Made by a program: the position numbers and the translations under genes
Notes under the pieces: generated by a model
Database searches by the model: none
Seen by the model: only the letters and a program-made list of their open reading frames with translations
What the model was told of the DNA's origin: nothing
Shown: one piece after another, positions 15,687 through 24,401 of the stretch
How positions within the stretch are numbered: position 1 is the stretch's first letter
How the letters are laid out: the number at the start of each line of letters is the position of its first letter
NCBI GenBank assembly: GCA_035601195.1
Contig: DATNOU010000098.1
Span: 1-47,845 of the forward strand
Length of the DNA stretch: 47,845 nt
Origin: JAIBJP01 sp035601195
GTDB taxonomy: Bacteria; Actinomycetota; Thermoleophilia; Gaiellales; Gaiellaceae
Reading direction: 5' to 3'

Positions 15687-16547
15687 CTAGGACCGGGACC
15701 GGACGGAGCCGACCACATTTTTGATTCGCGTCTGTCCCCCAGCCTCGAAATAAGCGGCTGCGGCGATCCCCAGGGCCCGTGTGCCCGCATAGGCAATGCC
15801 GCCCTTGATCGCCCAGCCGACGCCGGGGATGAACCCCAACGCCTCACGCGCGACAGCGCGAAATCCGAGGCCGGCGCCGATCACGGCCAAGATCTCGAGC
15901 GCCCGGTCTCGGTCGATCTGCTCCCCGTAGGCCGCCGCGATCCGGAAGACCATCCTGATCTGGTTGAGCGTGAGCGCGGGCAGGTCGGCCCCGGGGATGA
16001 AGATCGCCGCCCCGAGGATGCCGTTCTGGCGCGCGAACTTGTTGATCGTCTGTTCGACGACCGCGCCGCGAAGTGCAGGCACCCGCGTCGCCCACATGTA
16101 GGCATGGTCGTCCGCCCGCTCCGCGACGAGCTCGGTGACTCGATCGATCGGCAGGGGCGCGCCAGGCGGGACCTGGACGACATTGGTCGCGAGCACGTAG
16201 GGGACGTCGAGCGGATCCGTGCCGGCGCCAACGAGAACGCAGATGGCCACGACCCCCTTGCGGTCGGCGAGGCGCAGCGCCTCCTCGTCCCTTGGGGTGG
16301 CCTGCTCGCCCTCGATGACGTAAAGCAGGAGGCCGGCGCCCTCGACGTCGTAGGGCGAGAGCTCGCCGCCCGTGAGGTCGCGGACCGCCTGGGCGTCGCC
16401 CCCGGCCGTGAGCGCGTCGCGAAGCTCCCGGCCCGGGCCCGGAGCGCCGGCGATGACGAGCGGGCGGAAGTCCTCCGCTGCCGCGCGCAGTTCCTTGACG
16501 ATCCCGTAGATGGCGCCAGGGTGGATGGGCAGGCGAGCCAGCCGCAC
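15687..16547 (-). CDS. DUF697 family membrane-associated protein
   Basis: A 286-residue protein, GTG start two bases before the rodA stop. The N-terminal ~140 residues look like a degenerate P-loop GTPase-type fold without an intact Walker motif (LVIAGAPGPGRELRDAL, then LYVIEG). The C-terminal half matches DUF697: NKFARQNGILGAAIFIPGAD, TLNQIRMVFRIAAAYGEQID and the hydrophobic GLGFRAVAREALGFIPGVGW. Related YcjF proteins associate with membranes. Role unknown. Its adjacency to rodA suggests expression with the elongasome genes. The much longer frame upstream runs antisense to nothing but overlaps rodA and is a shadow. Confidence 0.8.
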   Translation of the reverse strand: MRLARLPIHPGAIYGIVKELRAAAEDFRPLVIAGAPGPGRELRDALTAGGDAQAVRDLTGGELSPYDVEGAGLLLYVIEGEQATPRDEEALRLADRKGVVAICVLVGAGTDPLDVPYVLATNVVQVPPGAPLPIDRVTELVAERADDHAYMWATRVPALRGAVVEQTINKFARQNGILGAAIFIPGADLPALTLNQIRMVFRIAAAYGEQIDRDRALEILAVIGAGLGFRAVAREALGFIPGVGWAIKGGIAYAGTRALGIAAAAYFEAGGQTRIKNVVGSVRSRS

Positions 16548-16549
16548 GA

Positions 16550-17725
16550 TTACCGGCCTGCGAGCTTGCCGCGCACGTGAATCGACTCGAGGAGTCCGAT
16601 CATCGCGAGCGTCGTGATCATCGAGCTTCCGCCGAAGCTCACGAACGGAAGCGGGATGCCCGTCACGGGGGCTATCCCGATGGTCATCCCGATGTTGATG
16701 AAGACCTGGACCAGGAAGGTGAAGACGATCGCGCCCGCGGTCGCGGCCATGAAGAGGGTCGGCGCGACCGCGATGATCTTGATCCCCCGCCAGGCGATGA
16801 GCGCGTAGAGAAGGAGCAGGATGGCCGCGCCCAGGAAGCCGCGCTGCTCGGCGAGCGACGAGAAGATGAAGTCGGTGTTGTGCTCCGGGAGGAAATCGAG
16901 GTTCGTCTGAGTGGCTCCGGCGACGCCGCGCCCGTCGTAGCCGCCTGAGCCGACCGCGGTGATCGACTGCGTGATGTTGTAGGTGGTCCCCGTCGGGTCG
17001 ACGTCCGGGTGCACGAAGCCGATGAGCCGATCCTTCTGGTACTGGTCGAGGACCTCGACGCCCGCGGCCGGAAGGAACCAGAGCATCGAGAGGGCGATCA
17101 GGGCCACCAGCGCGCCAAGGAAGCCGAGCTGCTTCCACGGAAGGCCTCCGAAGAGGAGGGCGGCGGCCGCAGCGCACCCGTAGATGAGCGCGCTGCCGAA
17201 GTCGGGCTCCTCGAAGACCAGCACGATGGGGACGGCGGCGAGCCCGACCACGGACCAGGTGACGCGCCACCCTCCCACGCGCCTCGAGCGATCGGCGACG
17301 AAGGCTGCGAGGAAAAGGATGAGCAAGACCTTCCCGAGCTCGGAGGGCTGGAAGTTGAAGGAGCCGAATGCGATCCACCGCTTCGACCCACGGACGTTCT
17401 CGGCGAGCGGGAAGACGATGAGCAGGAGGAAGACGACGAGCCCGTAGAGGACACGCTTGTGGCGGCGGAACACGTCTGGGTTCAAGGCAGTGAAGACGGC
17501 CAGGACGAGGACTCCGAAGGCGACGTAGGTCTGCTGCCGGAAGAGGTAGTAGCCGGAATCGCCGGGAATGTCGTTGCGGGTCACGGACGCGAGCACCCAG
17601 AGCCCGTGCGTAATGACACCCCCGACGGCCAGGAGCAGGAGGTAGTCGATGTGGCGCAAGAAGGCGCCGACCTCCGCTCCGAGGGCGGACCGTGCCTGTG
17701 CTTGTGGGAGAGCGCGAGTGGCCAT
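16550..17725 (-). CDS. rodA: RodA/FtsW-family SEDS peptidoglycan glycosyltransferase
   Basis: A 391-residue polytopic SEDS protein that polymerises glycan strands for cell elongation. Ten membrane segments can be traced. Conserved features include QPSELGKVLLILFLA, the loop Asp region (DQYQKDRLIGFVHPDVDP), EHNTDFIFSSLAEQRGFLGA and the C-terminal PFVSFGGSSMITTLAMIGLL. It follows the PBP2 gene by seven bases. The mreBCD-mrdA-rodA order is the standard elongasome operon, so it works with PBP2 under MreB guidance. Confidence 0.95.
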   Translation of the reverse strand: MATRALPQAQARSALGAEVGAFLRHIDYLLLLAVGGVITHGLWVLASVTRNDIPGDSGYYLFRQQTYVAFGVLVLAVFTALNPDVFRRHKRVLYGLVVFLLLIVFPLAENVRGSKRWIAFGSFNFQPSELGKVLLILFLAAFVADRSRRVGGWRVTWSVVGLAAVPIVLVFEEPDFGSALIYGCAAAAALLFGGLPWKQLGFLGALVALIALSMLWFLPAAGVEVLDQYQKDRLIGFVHPDVDPTGTTYNITQSITAVGSGGYDGRGVAGATQTNLDFLPEHNTDFIFSSLAEQRGFLGAAILLLLYALIAWRGIKIIAVAPTLFMAATAGAIVFTFLVQVFINIGMTIGIAPVTGIPLPFVSFGGSSMITTLAMIGLLESIHVRGKLAGR

Positions 17726-17732
17726 CGCTTCC

Positions 17733-19625
17733 TTAGTCGGAATCCTTCACCGACGAGACGTACGAGTTCGGGTCGACCTTGAAGTACTTCTCGAAGACCT
17801 TGAGCGCCGCCGGAGCCGCCGCCACGCCGCCGTGGCCGCCGTTCTCGATCAGCGCGCACACGACGAGCTTCGGCTTTCCGTACGGGCCGTATCCGCACCA
17901 CCACGCTTGGTCCTGCAGACCCTGGTAGCCGGGCAGGCGGACGAATTTCTCAGCCGTTCCGGTCTTTCCGGCGATCTCGATCGGGAACGAGCCGAAGATC
18001 CCGGACGACGTCCCGTAGGTCGCGTGCGTCGCTTTGTAGAGGCCTTCCTGCACGACGCGGAGGGCACCCGGGTCGAGTCGGACGTCCTTGGGCGGCTTGG
18101 GCGCGTAGGGACGGAGCACCACCGGGGCCTGGCCCTGGTTCCCCGGCTCCTCGACCGACTTCACCATGTGCGGCTCGACGAGCTTGCCGCCGCTCGCGAT
18201 CAGCGCATAAAACCGGGTCATCTGCAGCGGGGTGACGAGTACGTCGCCCTGTCCGATGGCCAACTGCACGGAGTCGCCGCTCGTCCAGATCTTGTCGATC
18301 TCGGTCTTGAAGTAGCGCCGCCTCCAGTTGGGCGTTGGCATGAGGCCCTTTTCCTCTGGGCCGATGTCCAAGCCTGTCGTGGCGCCGAAGCCCATGTTCC
18401 GCGCCCATTTCTGGAGCGGCGAGTCCTTGCGCCCGTAGAAGCGGAGACCGAGTTGGTAGAAGTACGTGTCGCACGAGGCCGCGAGCGCCGTTGTCATGGT
18501 CATGGGCTCGTTGACGTAGGGATCCCAGTTCGTGAACGTCTGGCCGTCGACGACCTCCTTGCCCGTGCATTGGATGAGCTCGTCCGGCGCCACCATCCCT
18601 TCCTGAAGGGCTGCGAGCGCCGTGATGGGCTTGAATGTCGACCCGGGCGGATACAGCCCGGCTACGGCGCGGTCGAGCGTCGGGTGGTTCTCGCTCGGCT
18701 TGCCGAGGCGATTCAGATTGCGCTGCTTGACCTGTCCGACGTAGATGCTCGGATCGAAGCTCGGGTTGGACGCGAGCGCGAGGATCTCGCCTGTGTTCGG
18801 ATCCATGGCCACGAGCGCCCCGCCATCGGCGGCCCAGCGGCCGTCGTCGTGCGCGATCCGGATGCCGTAGTCGAGCGCTTCCTCGGCGGTCTTCTGCAGC
18901 TCGGCGTCGATAGTGAGCCTCACGTTGTTGCCGGCCTCCGGCAACTGCTCGAACTCCCGCGCGCTCTTCACGCGCCCGAGCGCGTTCACGTAGACGCGGC
19001 CGATGCCCGGGCGGCCTCGGAGGTACATGTCGTAGGTCGCCTCGACGCCCGTCTGGCCGATGCGGTCACCGGGCGCGTAGCCGTCCTTCTTCCGCGAATC
19101 CGCCTGCTCCTGGGAAATCTCCCCCACGTAGCCCAGCACCTGCGCAGCGATCCCGCCACGGTCGTAGTGGCGCAGGGAACTCTGGCTGATCTGCACGCCG
19201 GGGAAATCGTTCTGGTGCTCGAGCAGGTAGTTGACCTTCGCGTCGGCAACGTCGGTCTTGATCGTGATCGGTGTCAGGAGGTCGTCCTTGCGCTTCTCCA
19301 GATCGCGTTCGACGCGCCGGTAGGGCACCTGCAGGAGCCTGGCGACCCGGCGAAGCGCCTCCTCGCGCCGCTCGGGCGTGAGCTCGTCGAGTGCGGCCGG
19401 CCAGAGCTGCGCGACCGTGCTGGGAACGTTCGAGACGAGCACGTTGCCGTTGCGGTCGATGATCGACCCCCGTTGCGCGGGCGCGCGGAACGTGCGCACC
19501 TGGTTGTTCCGAGCGTCCTCGAGGTAGGTCTGCCCGGAAATCACCTGCAGCGCCCAGAGGCGGAAGAAGAGGACGCAGAAGATCGTCACGGCGAAGACGC
19601 CCACGATGGCGATGCGTAGGGCCAT
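17733..19625 (-). CDS. mrdA: Penicillin-binding protein 2 (elongation transpeptidase)
   Basis: A class B PBP that cross-links peptidoglycan with RodA. After one membrane anchor (residues ~5-28) comes the pedestal domain, then the transpeptidase domain with STFK (PGSTFKPITALAAL, catalytic Ser), SCD (ALAASCDTYFYQLG) and KTG (IAGKTGTAEKF). The ATG at 19625 gives 630 residues. The frame is open further upstream and reads PPDPRVEEPYRLTPQ just before it, a cytoplasmic segment typical of these proteins. The true start is therefore probably a non-ATG codon up to ~80 bases upstream, at or overlapping the mreD end. Confidence 0.95.
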   Translation of the reverse strand: MALRIAIVGVFAVTIFCVLFFRLWALQVISGQTYLEDARNNQVRTFRAPAQRGSIIDRNGNVLVSNVPSTVAQLWPAALDELTPERREEALRRVARLLQVPYRRVERDLEKRKDDLLTPITIKTDVADAKVNYLLEHQNDFPGVQISQSSLRHYDRGGIAAQVLGYVGEISQEQADSRKKDGYAPGDRIGQTGVEATYDMYLRGRPGIGRVYVNALGRVKSAREFEQLPEAGNNVRLTIDAELQKTAEEALDYGIRIAHDDGRWAADGGALVAMDPNTGEILALASNPSFDPSIYVGQVKQRNLNRLGKPSENHPTLDRAVAGLYPPGSTFKPITALAALQEGMVAPDELIQCTGKEVVDGQTFTNWDPYVNEPMTMTTALAASCDTYFYQLGLRFYGRKDSPLQKWARNMGFGATTGLDIGPEEKGLMPTPNWRRRYFKTEIDKIWTSGDSVQLAIGQGDVLVTPLQMTRFYALIASGGKLVEPHMVKSVEEPGNQGQAPVVLRPYAPKPPKDVRLDPGALRVVQEGLYKATHATYGTSSGIFGSFPIEIAGKTGTAEKFVRLPGYQGLQDQAWWCGYGPYGKPKLVVCALIENGGHGGVAAAPAALKVFEKYFKVDPNSYVSSVKDSD

Positions 19626-19698
19626 CTGGGGCGTGAGGCGATAGGGCTCCTCGACGCGGGGGTCGGGCGGCAGGAAGCCGGGAAGACTGGAGGGTGGA

Positions 19699-20217
19699 CT
19701 AGACAGCGGGGCGCACCTCGCGGCGCTCTCGCGGCTCTGCGTGGAAGATCCGCCGGCAGAGGCCGTAGAGCGGATAGGCCAACAGCATGTTGAGCGCGAG
19801 TGTGGGCAAGAGCACTCCGACGAAGAACTGCGCGGCGGAGAGCGTCGATCCGAGCATGAAGTGAACGACCGCCGAGCCCAGAGCGAACCCGACCGTCCCG
19901 AGCGCGACCGCGACGAGCGAGGGATGCGCCGAAGACTTCGTCGTGACGTCGCCGAGCCTGCCGGCGAAGTAGCCCACGAGCGTCAGGAGGAGCGAGGTCA
20001 ACCCCAGGGTCTCCAGCGAGGCGACGTCGAGCACCAGGCCGGCCCAGAAGCCTGCGACGGCCCCGAACACCGGGCCTCGCAGCAGCGCGATGCCGATGAC
20101 CAGGACGAGGACGACGTCAGGGTGGCCCTCGGCCACCTCGATGGCCGATGCGATCGACACCTGGACGAGCGCGGCGAAGAGCAGCAACGCGCCGGCCTTG
20201 ATCACGTCGGCGGTCAT
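19699..20217 (-). CDS. mreD: Rod shape-determining protein MreD
   Basis: A 172-residue protein with five to six membrane helices, matching MreD in length and pattern (EVAEGHPDVVLVLVIGIALL, GAVAGFWAGLVLDVASLETL, GLTSLLLTLVGYFAGRL). It links MreC to the elongation machinery in the inner membrane. Its ATG overlaps the mreC stop (ATGA), and it lies between mreC and the PBP2 gene as expected. Confidence 0.93.
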   Translation of the reverse strand: MTADVIKAGALLLFAALVQVSIASAIEVAEGHPDVVLVLVIGIALLRGPVFGAVAGFWAGLVLDVASLETLGLTSLLLTLVGYFAGRLGDVTTKSSAHPSLVAVALGTVGFALGSAVVHFMLGSTLSAAQFFVGVLLPTLALNMLLAYPLYGLCRRIFHAEPRERREVRPAV

Positions 20218-21140
20218 CGTTTCTTCGGCACCAGCACGATGACTTCGGCGAGCGCGTCGAAATTGACCAGCGGCGCGACCTGGATGCGCTTGTAAAGGTC
20301 GACGTCCTGCTGCCCGACGGATTTGACCATTCCGACCGGGATTCCGCGCGGGTAGAGGGATTCGAGCTTGCCGCTCCGCCAGCCGGCGGTGATGACGAGG
20401 TTTCCCTCCTCGACGAACTCGTCCTTGCCGACGCGGTCGAGGACGAGAGCCGACGAGTCGCTCGGCCCATGCCGGACGACCCCGGCCGCGCCGCTCTCGA
20501 GCACGATCGCCGAGACGGCGCTCGACTGGTCGGTGAGCAAGGTCACCTTGGCGCCGTTGGAGGTGACGTTCGTGACCAGCCCCACCAGGCCGTCCTGGGT
20601 CACTACGGGGTCATTGCGCCTTACCCCCGCGGAGGATCCGGCCGCGATCAGGACTTCCTGGTTGTACGCGCTGGGCGGACGGCCGACGACCCGGGTGGAG
20701 ACGCCGGTGAAGCCCGCTGGGAAGCTGGGCCCGTCGACGAAGCTCAGCAGGTCGCGCAGGCGGTCGTTCTCGCTGACCGCGGTCTGCTCCTGAATCACCC
20801 TCTGGCGGAGCGCTTCAACCTGCTTCCGCAGCTTCTCGTTCTCCTGCTTGGCTCCGACGAGATCCGACGTCCAGCCCCACGCGTCACGGAACGGGCGGGC
20901 GATCCGCTCGCCGGCGACCTCGAACGGCATGGCGACCGAGAGCCCGATGCGTTGCGCCGAGTGGAGCGTCCCTTCTTCCGACTCGCGAAAGTAGACCGTG
21001 ATCAGCGCGAGCGAGAAGAGCACGAGCACAGCCGCGACCAAGCGCGCCCTGAGCGCGCGACTCGTCCTGGGCGAGGGCCCCTCGGTGCGGCGGGCGGACG
21101 CGTCCAGGACTGGGAGCCGTGCTGTGCGTTGCCGAGGCAC
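20214..21140 (-). CDS. mreC: Rod shape-determining protein MreC
   Basis: A 308-residue bitopic protein: a short cytoplasmic Arg-rich N terminus, one membrane helix (LVAAVLVLFSLALITVYF), a coiled coil (ENEKLRKQVEALRQRVIQEQ) and two beta-barrel domains (GVSTRVVGRPPSAYNQEVLI; GLVGLVTNVTSNGAKVTLLT). MreC organises PBP2 and RodA on the outer face of the membrane. It sits about 40 bases downstream of mreB and overlaps mreD by four bases. Confidence 0.95.
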   Translation of the reverse strand: MPRQRTARLPVLDASARRTEGPSPRTSRALRARLVAAVLVLFSLALITVYFRESEEGTLHSAQRIGLSVAMPFEVAGERIARPFRDAWGWTSDLVGAKQENEKLRKQVEALRQRVIQEQTAVSENDRLRDLLSFVDGPSFPAGFTGVSTRVVGRPPSAYNQEVLIAAGSSAGVRRNDPVVTQDGLVGLVTNVTSNGAKVTLLTDQSSAVSAIVLESGAAGVVRHGPSDSSALVLDRVGKDEFVEEGNLVITAGWRSGKLESLYPRGIPVGMVKSVGQQDVDLYKRIQVAPLVNFDALAEVIVLVPKKR

Positions 21141-21180
21141 GGAGGCCAGATTCTAAAGCCTTGAGCGGAGACTGCCCGTT

Positions 21181-22230
21181 CTAACGGCGTCTGCCGTTCC
21201 GGTTCCGCGCCTTGGCCGCGCGGTGGATGACCTCGAACTCCTCGAGGCTCTTGCCCGAGCCGACCGCGACGCAAGTGAGCGGAGACTCCGCGAGCTGGAC
21301 GGGCATCTGCGTCTCGTCGCGCAGCCGCTCCTCGAGACCGCTGAGCAGCGAGCCGCCGCCTGCGAGGACGATCCCGCGGTCCATGATGTCCGCCGCGAGC
21401 TCGGGAGGCGTCTTGTCGAGCGTCGACTTGATCGCGTCGAGGATCTGCCCGACGGGCTCGTCGAGCGCGCGCCGCACTTCCTCGGATGTGATCACGATCG
21501 TCTTGGGGAGGCCCGTGAGCATGTCGCGGCCTCTGACCTCCGCCTGAACCTCCTCGCGGAGCTCCCAGGCGGAGCCGATCTCGAGCTTCAGCTCCTCCGC
21601 GGTCTGCTGGCCGATGAGGAGCTTGTACTCCTTCTTGATGTGGCTCATGATCGCCTCGTCCATCTCGTCGCCGCCGACGCGGATCGACTGGGAGACGACG
21701 ATGCCGCCGAGGGAGATGACCGCGACTTCGGTCGTACCTCCGCCGATGTCCACGATCATGTTCCCGGTCGGCTCCGAGACGGGCAGTCCGGCCCCAATCG
21801 CAGCCGCCATCGGTTCCTCGATTAGGTAGGCCTGCCGGGCGCCGGCCGAGAGGGTCGCCTCCTCGACCGCGCGCTTCTCGACGCCGGTCACGCCCGACGG
21901 GACGCAGACGACGACCCGCGGATGCGCGAAACGGTTGTGGTGCACCTTCTGGATGAAGTGGCGGAGCATCTGCTCGGTGACATCGAAATCGGCGATGACG
22001 CCGTCTTTCAGCGGCCGGATGGCGGAGATCGTGCCCGGCGTGCGGCCGAGCATGCGCTTGGCCTCGATCCCGACCGCGTGGACCTCACCCGTGCGCTGGT
22101 CGATCGCAACGACGCTCGGTTCAGAGAGGACGATGCCCCGGCCGCGGACGTAGACGAGCGTGTTGGCAGTCCCGAGATCGACTGCCATCTCCCGCCCCCC
22201 GAAACCGCTCAGTGTGCTCCAAAGGCTCAC
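21181..22230 (-). CDS. mreB: Cell shape actin homologue MreB
   Basis: A 349-residue MreB. Actin-fold phosphate loops and signatures are clear: AVDLGTANTLVYVRGRGIVL (phosphate 1), NMIVDIGGGTTEVAVISLGG (phosphate 2), the adenosine region IVLAGGGSLLSGLEERL and ERF-type insert PSGVTGVEKRAVEEA. It polymerises under the membrane and positions the elongasome. It is the first gene of mreBCD-mrdA-rodA. Upstream lie the remnant maf tail and the RAYT element, so the operon promoter must lie within roughly 22231-22350, close to the inserted DNA. Confidence 0.97.
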   Translation of the reverse strand: MSLWSTLSGFGGREMAVDLGTANTLVYVRGRGIVLSEPSVVAIDQRTGEVHAVGIEAKRMLGRTPGTISAIRPLKDGVIADFDVTEQMLRHFIQKVHHNRFAHPRVVVCVPSGVTGVEKRAVEEATLSAGARQAYLIEEPMAAAIGAGLPVSEPTGNMIVDIGGGTTEVAVISLGGIVVSQSIRVGGDEMDEAIMSHIKKEYKLLIGQQTAEELKLEIGSAWELREEVQAEVRGRDMLTGLPKTIVITSEEVRRALDEPVGQILDAIKSTLDKTPPELAADIMDRGIVLAGGGSLLSGLEERLRDETQMPVQLAESPLTCVAVGSGKSLEEFEVIHRAAKARNRNGRRR

Positions 22231-22259
22231 GAACGGGCAAGTCTAGTGGACGGCTCCTC

Positions 22260-22340
22260 TTATCCGAAACCGTATGTGCCCGCGAAACGCTCCGCGAGCA
22301 GGCGGATTAGGAGCGTTCCCGGAAGGCCGACGACGTTCAA
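22260..22340 (-). pseudogene. Detached second copy of the maf 3' end
   Basis: This 81-base stretch matches 23065-23145, the last 26 codons and stop of maf, at 72 of 81 positions. It still reads as the end of the gene: LNVVGLPG, then TLLIRLLAERFAGTYGFG and a TAA. Only two residues differ from the intact gene (Thr for Ala, Glu for Asp); seven of the nine base changes are silent. It ends abruptly where the flanking GGCCGGGGTC sequence of the RAYT element begins. It has no start or rest of gene and is separated from maf by the transposase. Confidence 0.9.
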
Positions 22341-22373
22341 GGCCGGGGTCTGGGCCGGGGTCAGACCCCGGCC
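22341..22373. repeat. Left-end palindrome of the RAYT element
   Basis: Positions 22353-22373 form a perfect palindrome, GGCCGGGGTC-A-GACCCCGGCC. A partial direct copy of its arm (GGCCGGGGTC) precedes it at 22341-22350, directly abutting the maf tail remnant. It shares the GGGGTCAGACCCC core with the right-end palindrome and, in reverse sense, with the one at 47099. REP-associated transposases recognise such hairpins. Confidence 0.8.
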
Positions 22374-22453
22374 ATGTCACGATAAGACGTCATTTCAGCG
22401 CCAAGGGACGCAACACCGCCTTGGCACGGAAATGAAACTCCTACCCTGGCTGG

Positions 22454-23029
22454 GTGCCTCGACCCCTACGGAAGCTTGAGCCCGGCGGCATCTACCACGT
22501 CACCGCCCGCGGCAATCGGAAGCAGCGAATCTTTCTAGCGGACGCAGACCGCGAATTGTTCCTAGCGCTACTGGCGCGGATCACGATTCCACTGCGATGG
22601 TTTTTCCACGCGTATTGCTTGATGGAAAACCACTACCACCTTGTTATCGAGACGCCTGAAGCGAATCTTTCCGCCGGGGTGCAACGCGTGAACGGAAGAT
22701 ACGCGCAGGCGTTCAACAGCCGGTATGCCCTTAGCGGCCATCTCTTTCAAGGCCGTTTCCATTCGGTCTCGGTTAAGAGCGATGGTCACCTTCTCGAACT
22801 GGCGCGCTATGTCGCTTTGAACCCGGTGCGCGCGGGCCTTTGTGCCCGGCCAGAAGACTGGCCATGGAGCAGTTGTCGCGCCGTGTTGGGAATGGTTAGC
22901 CCACCGACCTTTCTGAGGATCGAGCGGGTGCTCGACGGCTTCGGCTTGCATGCTGAGCAACAGCGCGCGAACTTTGGTCGGTTCCTACGCGACGCGTCAG
23001 TGAGGGCGGAGCCTGAGTTGGCTACGTGA
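22454..23029 (+). CDS. REP-associated tyrosine transposase (RAYT, Y1/IS200-like)
   Basis: A 191-residue protein, GTG start (PRPLRKLEPGGIYHVTARGN). It carries the HUH motif in MENHYHLVIETP and the family pattern RWFFHAYCL, GRYAQAFNSRYALSGHLFQG, RFHSV and RYVALNPVRAGL. RAYTs are single-strand transposases related to IS200/IS605 TnpA that act on hairpin sequences. The gene is flanked by GGGGTC-A-GACCCC palindromes and by two copies of the maf gene tail. Its stop codon overlaps the base of the right palindrome. It looks intact, with catalytic residues present. Its GC is lower than the surrounding genes, which fits acquisition. Confidence 0.9.
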   Translation: MPRPLRKLEPGGIYHVTARGNRKQRIFLADADRELFLALLARITIPLRWFFHAYCLMENHYHLVIETPEANLSAGVQRVNGRYAQAFNSRYALSGHLFQGRFHSVSVKSDGHLLELARYVALNPVRAGLCARPEDWPWSSCRAVLGMVSPPTFLRIERVLDGFGLHAEQQRANFGRFLRDASVRAEPELAT

Positions 23030-23061
23030 GCCGTGTCCGGGGTCAGACCCCGGACACGGCT
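23029..23061. repeat. Right-end palindrome of the RAYT element, likely also a terminator
   Basis: A perfect 33-base palindrome with 16-bp arms: AGCCGTGTCCGGGGTC, a central A, then the exact reverse complement. On the plus strand it is followed by GTTTT, so it can act as the transposase terminator. It begins within the transposase stop codon and ends four bases before the maf stop. The core GGGGTCAGACCCC matches the left palindrome. Confidence 0.85.
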
Positions 23062-23064
23062 GTT

Positions 23065-23658
23065 TTAGCCGAAGCCGTACGTACCCGCGAAGCGGTCGGC
23101 GAGCAGGCGGATTAGGAGCGCTCCCGGAAGGCCGACGACGTTCAGATAGTCGCCCTCGATCCGCTCGACGAGCCCGGCTCCGAGCCCCTGGATGGCGTAC
23201 GCGCCCGCACGACTCTCCCATTCGCGCGACGCGACATAGGCGGCGATGTCGCGCGGCGTCAGCGGCCGGAAGGTGACGCTCGTGGTCTCTGCTGCCACCT
23301 CCTCCCAGGCCGGGGTTAGCAGGCAAAGGCCCGAGACGACCGCGTGCGTGCGTCCGCCAAGCGTCTCGAGCATTTCGGCCGCCTCCTCCGCGCCGCCCGG
23401 CTTCCCGTACGCCTTGCCGTCGAGGACGACTGCCGTGTCGACGCCCAGCACCGGCCGGTCCCCGGCCCCCTCGGCCACGGAACGCGCCTTTCCGGCCGCG
23501 TGTGTACGGACGAGCTCGGACGGCGAGGCGCCGGCGTCGTCGTTTTCCTCGTAGGCAGGCGCCACGATCTCGAAAGGAATCTCGAGCTGCTCGAGAATTG
23601 CCCGCCGCTGGGGGCTCGTCGAGGCAAGGAGGATGGGCGGTGCCGAGGGATCGCTCAC
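23065..23658 (-). CDS. maf: Maf-family nucleoside triphosphate pyrophosphatase
   Basis: A 197-residue Maf protein, GTG start overlapping the methyltransferase stop (GTGA). Signatures: LLASTSPQRRAILEQLEIPF at the N terminus, GVDTAVVLDGKAYGKP (catalytic Asp), GGRTHAVVSGL, ESRAGAYAIQGLGAGLVERI and GDYLNVVGLP at the C terminus. Maf proteins hydrolyse non-canonical or methylated nucleotides and affect septation. The last 27 codons are present a second time at 22260-22340. The intact gene may have received its present tail when the RAYT element arrived (see findings). Confidence 0.95.
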   Translation of the reverse strand: MSDPSAPPILLASTSPQRRAILEQLEIPFEIVAPAYEENDDAGASPSELVRTHAAGKARSVAEGAGDRPVLGVDTAVVLDGKAYGKPGGAEEAAEMLETLGGRTHAVVSGLCLLTPAWEEVAAETTSVTFRPLTPRDIAAYVASREWESRAGAYAIQGLGAGLVERIEGDYLNVVGLPGALLIRLLADRFAGTYGFG

Positions 23659-24401
23659 TCCCTGCGCACGCTCCAGATCTGCTCCATGGGCCAGTGCCGG
23701 GCCCACTCTGTCTCGGCGGCGCCCCTGTAGGTCGACTCGGCGCCGTCGGGAGGTTGGATCTCGCGCAGCGCCTCGACGACGAGCCCGTTGTCGCGAAAGA
23801 GCCTGATCCACTCCCCGTACGGGAGGTAGAAATGCACGAGCCCGTCCTCGTCCTCCACCCTGTGCAGCCCGAAGTAATCAAGCCGGAGCTCGCGGGTGAC
23901 GGTGTCCCGCTCGTCGTCCCAGCAGATGACCTCCCAGGAGGTTGACTCGCTGAACGCCAGCAGACCGCCGCTCCGCCGCACCCTGGCCGCTTCGGGCACC
24001 CACGCGTAGGGATCGACGAAGCGGTTGGCTCCGTGGTCGGCGAACACGATGTCGAAGCTCTTGTCGGGAAACGGCATTGACTCCGCGCTCGCGTGGGCCA
24101 GCTGGACCTCCACTCCTGCCGCCTTCACTGCAGACCGCGCATGCTCGAGCTGGCGCTCCGAGTAGTCCACACCGACAGCCCGCGCTCCCTCTCGGGCGAG
24201 CAGGATCGACCACTGCGCGGCGCCGCACCCGAGCTCGAGCACGTCCTTCCCGGCCACTTCGCCGAGCACACCGAGCTCGCTCTCCGGGAGCTGCCACATA
24301 CCCCAACGAGGCTCGGGACGCCCGATGTGCGCACGATGCCGGTCCTGGTACTCGTCCGACTGGCGGTTCCAGAAGTCCCGGTTCCGGGCTGCGTCAGACA
24401 A
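23655..24401 (-). CDS. Class I SAM-dependent methyltransferase
   Basis: A 248-residue methyltransferase with the Rossmann motifs in order: motif I VLELGCGAAQWSILLAREGA, motif II VGVDYSERQLEHAR, post-I DIVFADHGANRFVDPYAW. The C-terminal part has an aromatic-rich substrate region (LDYFGLHRVEDEDGLVHFYLPYGEW). The start is TTG (TTGTCTGAC), overlapping the ndk end by eight bases. Its stop overlaps the maf start. The substrate is unknown. Confidence 0.9.
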   Translation of the reverse strand: MSDAARNRDFWNRQSDEYQDRHRAHIGRPEPRWGMWQLPESELGVLGEVAGKDVLELGCGAAQWSILLAREGARAVGVDYSERQLEHARSAVKAAGVEVQLAHASAESMPFPDKSFDIVFADHGANRFVDPYAWVPEAARVRRSGGLLAFSESTSWEVICWDDERDTVTRELRLDYFGLHRVEDEDGLVHFYLPYGEWIRLFRDNGLVVEALREIQPPDGAESTYRGAAETEWARHWPMEQIWSVRRE

